The notes under the pieces were generated by a model. The model was not told where the DNA came from, made no database searches, and was given only the letters and a program-made list of their open reading frames with translations. Of a stretch of 7,701 bases of DNA, positions 5,955-7,701 are shown in pieces. Origin of the DNA: Desulfobacteraceae bacterium. Its GTDB lineage: Bacteria; Desulfobacterota; Desulfobacteria; Desulfobacterales; Desulfosalsimonadaceae. How positions within the stretch are numbered: the stretch's first letter is position 1; every line of letters begins with the position of its first letter. The stretch covers positions 1-7,701 of the forward strand of contig PUOB01000080.1 of assembly GCA_003551985.1 (NCBI GenBank), given 5' to 3'. The translations under genes and the position numbers were made by a program.

Positions 5955-6547
5955 TCCGAAAGTATTCCCGCCCCGCCGCTTTGTTCGAACACCGCTTCGA
6001 CCTGGCTTTCGGTACTACCGGTTACGCTGATTTCACCGGTGTCCCGGTTGAGGACAATTTTATCGCCGGTGATGGAGCTGCCGTCTTGTCTTACGAGCAC
6101 CTTCTCACCCCTTAATACCAGCAGCCCGTCCGATGCCGTGTACACCGCTTCGTCACAAAAAGCGGTGCTGTTTTCATATTCGATGACGACATTGCCGGCG
6201 GCCACAAGCTTCTCAATCGAATCCGCATCGCCGTTGCCGTTTTCACCGGGCGGAACACCCGCCTCGGTTTTGAAGTAAATTCTAAGCAAATCGGATGTAA
6301 TGGTCGTATCATTTTGCCGGGCGCGCACATTTCCCGAGAATTCGGCGAGGCGATCGGCCTGTTTGGAAACAAGGCGATCCGCGGTTATATGGATTTCCGA
6401 TGCCGGAGCACCGGGCATATCGACGTTTTCAGCATGCACGGCAGGCAAAATGACCAGGAAGAGACCACCGGCAAGTATCCCGCCGATTGCAATGGATAAC
6501 AGGGCGGTGCGTTTATAGATCAAAAGTGCTGTCAATGCGGCTTTCAA
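5951..6547 (-). CDS. lptA: Periplasmic LPS transport protein LptA
   Basis: Periplasmic bridge protein that oligomerises between LptC and LptD and carries LPS across the periplasm. It has a cationic N-terminus (YKRT), a hydrophobic core (about 15-34 of the preferred form) and a signal-peptidase-like site AVHA before ENVDMPG (after about residue 39). The OstA-like region starts at SEIHITADRLVSKQADRLAEFSGNV and continues with IEKLVAAGNVVIEYE and SSITGDKIVLNRDTGEISVTGS. No ATG fits the start. The longest frame opens at a TTG at 6559, but the TTG at 6547 has GAGG six bases upstream and is preferred (198 aa); TTG codons at 6535 and 6523 are further options. The gene overlaps the lptC end by 35 nt and its stop overlaps the lptB start by ATGA. 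A glycine/asparagine-rich insert (GVPPGENGNGDAD) lies in the middle of the domain. Assignment rests on domain pattern and on its place between lptC and lptB. Confidence 0.92.
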   Translation of the reverse strand: MKAALTALLIYKRTALLSIAIGGILAGGLFLVILPAVHAENVDMPGAPASEIHITADRLVSKQADRLAEFSGNVRARQNDTTITSDLLRIYFKTEAGVPPGENGNGDADSIEKLVAAGNVVIEYENSTAFCDEAVYTASDGLLVLRGEKVLVRQDGSSITGDKIVLNRDTGEISVTGSTESQVEAVFEQSGGAGILSE

Positions 6548-7106
6548 TGTTTCCCTCAAAGGTTATGGTTTCCGTGTCCATTTCGTATCGCCCCGCATCC
6601 GCGGTAAACCAGACGGCCTCCCCGGTTATTTCAAGGGGGGCGTCAATAACCATTATACGGGAGTCATATGTATAATTCAAGCTTTCGGTTTTAAGCGTGT
6701 ATCGGGGATGATGCACAATAACATCCTCCCATGCACGGATATTTTTGGAGTTCATGTCCATTTTGCCATGGGAGGCCGTCATATTTATTGTTTCGTCGTT
6801 TTCCGTGAAAAAGATCGCATCGATATTGCTCAGCTCGACCTTTCGGGTTTCGGCAAAAAACCTTGCGGTATCGGCCTGCATCGTCCATTCCTTTTTTCCG
6901 TCCTTCATTGCCGTGTGCTCGAATTGGCTGATCGAAAGGGAAGCGCCGCTTTCATCGGGTCTATCCGGCTGGGCGACGTCCTGAACCGACTGGCGGTAGT
7001 TTATAAAGGTCGCCGCCATCAAGGCGGCGATAACAATCATGGTCACTATGAGCAGCGCCTTGATGCGCCTGGACCTGTATTGCCTTCGTTCGGGTATTAT
7101 TCCCAC
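6513..7106 (-). CDS. lptC: LPS export system inner-membrane protein LptC
   Basis: Bitopic inner-membrane protein that receives LPS from LptB2FG and passes it to LptA. One transmembrane helix (ALLIVTMIVIAALMAATFI, about 17-35) follows a short arginine-rich cytoplasmic tail, as expected for an N-in protein. The rest is a periplasmic beta-jellyroll (LptC/DUF1239 type), with segments such as WTMQADTARFF, MTASHGKMDMNSKNIRAWEDVIV and WFTADAGRYEMDTETITFEGNI. The open frame extends to an ATG at 7157, which would overlap kdsC by 61 nt and has no good ribosome-binding site. A GTG at 7106 gives a 197-residue protein with a normal short tail, overlaps kdsC by only 10 nt and has AGGTG upstream, so I prefer it. 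Sequence conservation in this family is low, so position between kdsC and lptA is an important part of the call. Confidence 0.92.
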   Translation of the reverse strand: MGIIPERRQYRSRRIKALLIVTMIVIAALMAATFINYRQSVQDVAQPDRPDESGASLSISQFEHTAMKDGKKEWTMQADTARFFAETRKVELSNIDAIFFTENDETINMTASHGKMDMNSKNIRAWEDVIVHHPRYTLKTESLNYTYDSRIMVIDAPLEITGEAVWFTADAGRYEMDTETITFEGNIESRIDSTFDL

Positions 7107-7612
7107 TTCTTTAAAACACCTGACCAGAGGTTTTTGGCCTGGAGTATGGCGTCGCATACTTCACGAACGGCGCCGTTTCCCCCGCGCCGGGCCGTAACGA
7201 TGGTCGCGGATTTTTTGACATCGGGTTCGGCATCCGCAACGGCAATGGGCACCCCCACCCGTTTCATAATCGACAAATCCGGGAGGTCGTCCCCGATGAA
7301 AGCGACCGCGGGTGCCGTCAAACCGGTGTCGATAAGTATCTGCTCAAGAAGGGCGCCTTTATCCGAAACACCGTCAAAGCACATCGCGACGCCCAATTCG
7401 CGCATCCGCCGTGATAACGCCGCGGATTTCCGGCCGGTTATAATGCCAACGATGACACCGGCATCCTGCAGCATCCGAATTCCGAGTCCGTCTTTGACAT
7501 TAAAGCGCACGGTTTGAGGGCCATCGCCTGTATAAACGATCGATCCGTCGGTGAGAACCCCGTCCACATCCATAAGGAGGAGCGTCACCGTTTCGAGTAA
7601 TTTGTTTGTCAT
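7097..7612 (-). CDS. kdsC: 3-deoxy-D-manno-octulosonate 8-phosphate phosphatase (KdsC)
   Basis: HAD-family phosphatase that releases KDO from KDO 8-phosphate, the third step of KDO supply for LPS; cytoplasmic and usually a tetramer. Motif I is MDVDGVLTDG (residues 14-23 of the preferred start) with nucleophile Asp15 and acid/base Asp17. Motif II is ITGR (58-61), motif III includes Lys85 in VSDKGALLEQ, and motif IV is GDDLPDL (107-113). The cap-less HAD pattern and the VKDGLGIRML segment are typical of KdsC. The frame is open to a TTG at 7651, but that start lies inside the repeat element. The ATG at 7612 gives 171 residues, with the catalytic motif near the N-terminus as usual, though its ribosome-binding site is weak (GAGA at a long spacing). 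It ends 10 nt inside lptC, so it probably heads the lpt-rpoN transcript. Confidence 0.95.
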   Translation of the reverse strand: MTNKLLETVTLLLMDVDGVLTDGSIVYTGDGPQTVRFNVKDGLGIRMLQDAGVIVGIITGRKSAALSRRMRELGVAMCFDGVSDKGALLEQILIDTGLTAPAVAFIGDDLPDLSIMKRVGVPIAVADAEPDVKKSATIVTARRGGNGAVREVCDAILQAKNLWSGVLKKWE

Positions 7613-7617
7613 ATTTT

Positions 7618-7701
7618 GACAGTCTCGTAAAAAGTCGGCTTCAGACGGCAAAGTAAAAAGTTCAAGATCAAGGCTTGCGAAATTTCCGAAGAATTGAGTC
7701 A
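7618..7701. repeat. Palindromic intergenic repeat, copy B (cut by window edge)
   Basis: Positions 7618-7680 read on the plus strand match the minus-strand reading of copy A from 3252 down to 3190 at 51 of 63 positions by hand alignment. The match includes the shared CTCGTAAAAAGTCGG / TTCGTAAAAAGTCGG end and a perfect ATCAAGGCTTGCG. Like copy A, this end has two successive versions of the terminal motif. After 7680 the sequence jumps to the far side of copy A (resembling 3140 downward), missing about 51 nt. The outer end starts 5 nt upstream of the preferred kdsC ATG, so the kdsC 5' leader and any promoter lie in or beyond the repeat. The far terminus is outside the window. Confidence 0.75.

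Noticed and set aside
6548..6559. lptA start at the outermost TTG (6559).
   Set aside because: There is no well-spaced Shine-Dalgarno sequence before it, whereas the TTG at 6547 has GAGG six bases upstream.
6708..7517. Plus-strand open frame of 269 codons antisense to lptC and kdsC.
   Set aside because: It overlaps two well-supported genes, shows no recognisable domain, and is the kind of long shadow expected in GC-rich coding DNA.

Overview
The window is a compact block of housekeeping and envelope genes, every one on the minus strand. Read in the direction of transcription (high to low coordinates) the order is kdsC - lptC - lptA - lptB - rpoN - hpf (long form), then a palindromic intergenic repeat, then ptsN - rapZ - a mannose-type PTS EIIA - gap - the first 30 codons of tpiA, which is cut by the left edge. 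The organism is a Gram-negative bacterium, because it has LPS transport and KDO synthesis genes. The lptABC-rpoN-hpf-ptsN-rapZ order is the classical proteobacterial sigma-54 locus. The long HPF, a mannose-type EIIA where enterobacteria have npr (HPr), and the style of the dispersed palindromic repeat together suggest a Desulfobacterota member (sulfate-reducer-like, former Deltaproteobacteria). That assignment is inference, not proof.

Region by region: 1-90 is the start of triosephosphate isomerase and 160-1161 is GAPDH, a short glycolysis/gluconeogenesis pair without pgk between them. The 69-nt gap between the two genes holds a hairpin. 1239-3026 is a PTS-type regulatory cluster (EIIA-Man, RapZ, EIIA-Ntr). 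3027-3256 is intergenic, and most of it is one copy (3087-3252) of a repeat with 19-nt terminal inverted repeats. 3257-7612 is a tightly packed run (hpf, rpoN, lptB, lptA, lptC, kdsC) with overlaps or spacings of a few bases. 7613-7701 lies upstream of kdsC and consists almost entirely of a second, diverged copy of the same repeat in the opposite orientation, cut by the right edge.

How the genes work together: KdsC makes free KDO for LPS. LptC, LptA and LptB are the inner-membrane, periplasmic and ATPase parts of the LPS export bridge. RpoN is sigma-54. Long HPF dimerises ribosomes in stationary phase. EIIA-Ntr and the EIIA-Man-like protein look like phosphorelay or regulatory PTS parts rather than a sugar transporter, because no IIC or IID membrane component is present in the window. 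RapZ links the cluster to cell-envelope amino-sugar control in the species where it has been studied.

I found no clearly new system. The most interesting non-coding signal is the pair of inverted repeat copies that bracket the hpf-kdsC block, with one copy carrying an apparent nested palindrome of about 51 nt that the other lacks. Start codons of kdsC, lptC and lptA were re-evaluated; shorter starts than the longest open frames are preferred.
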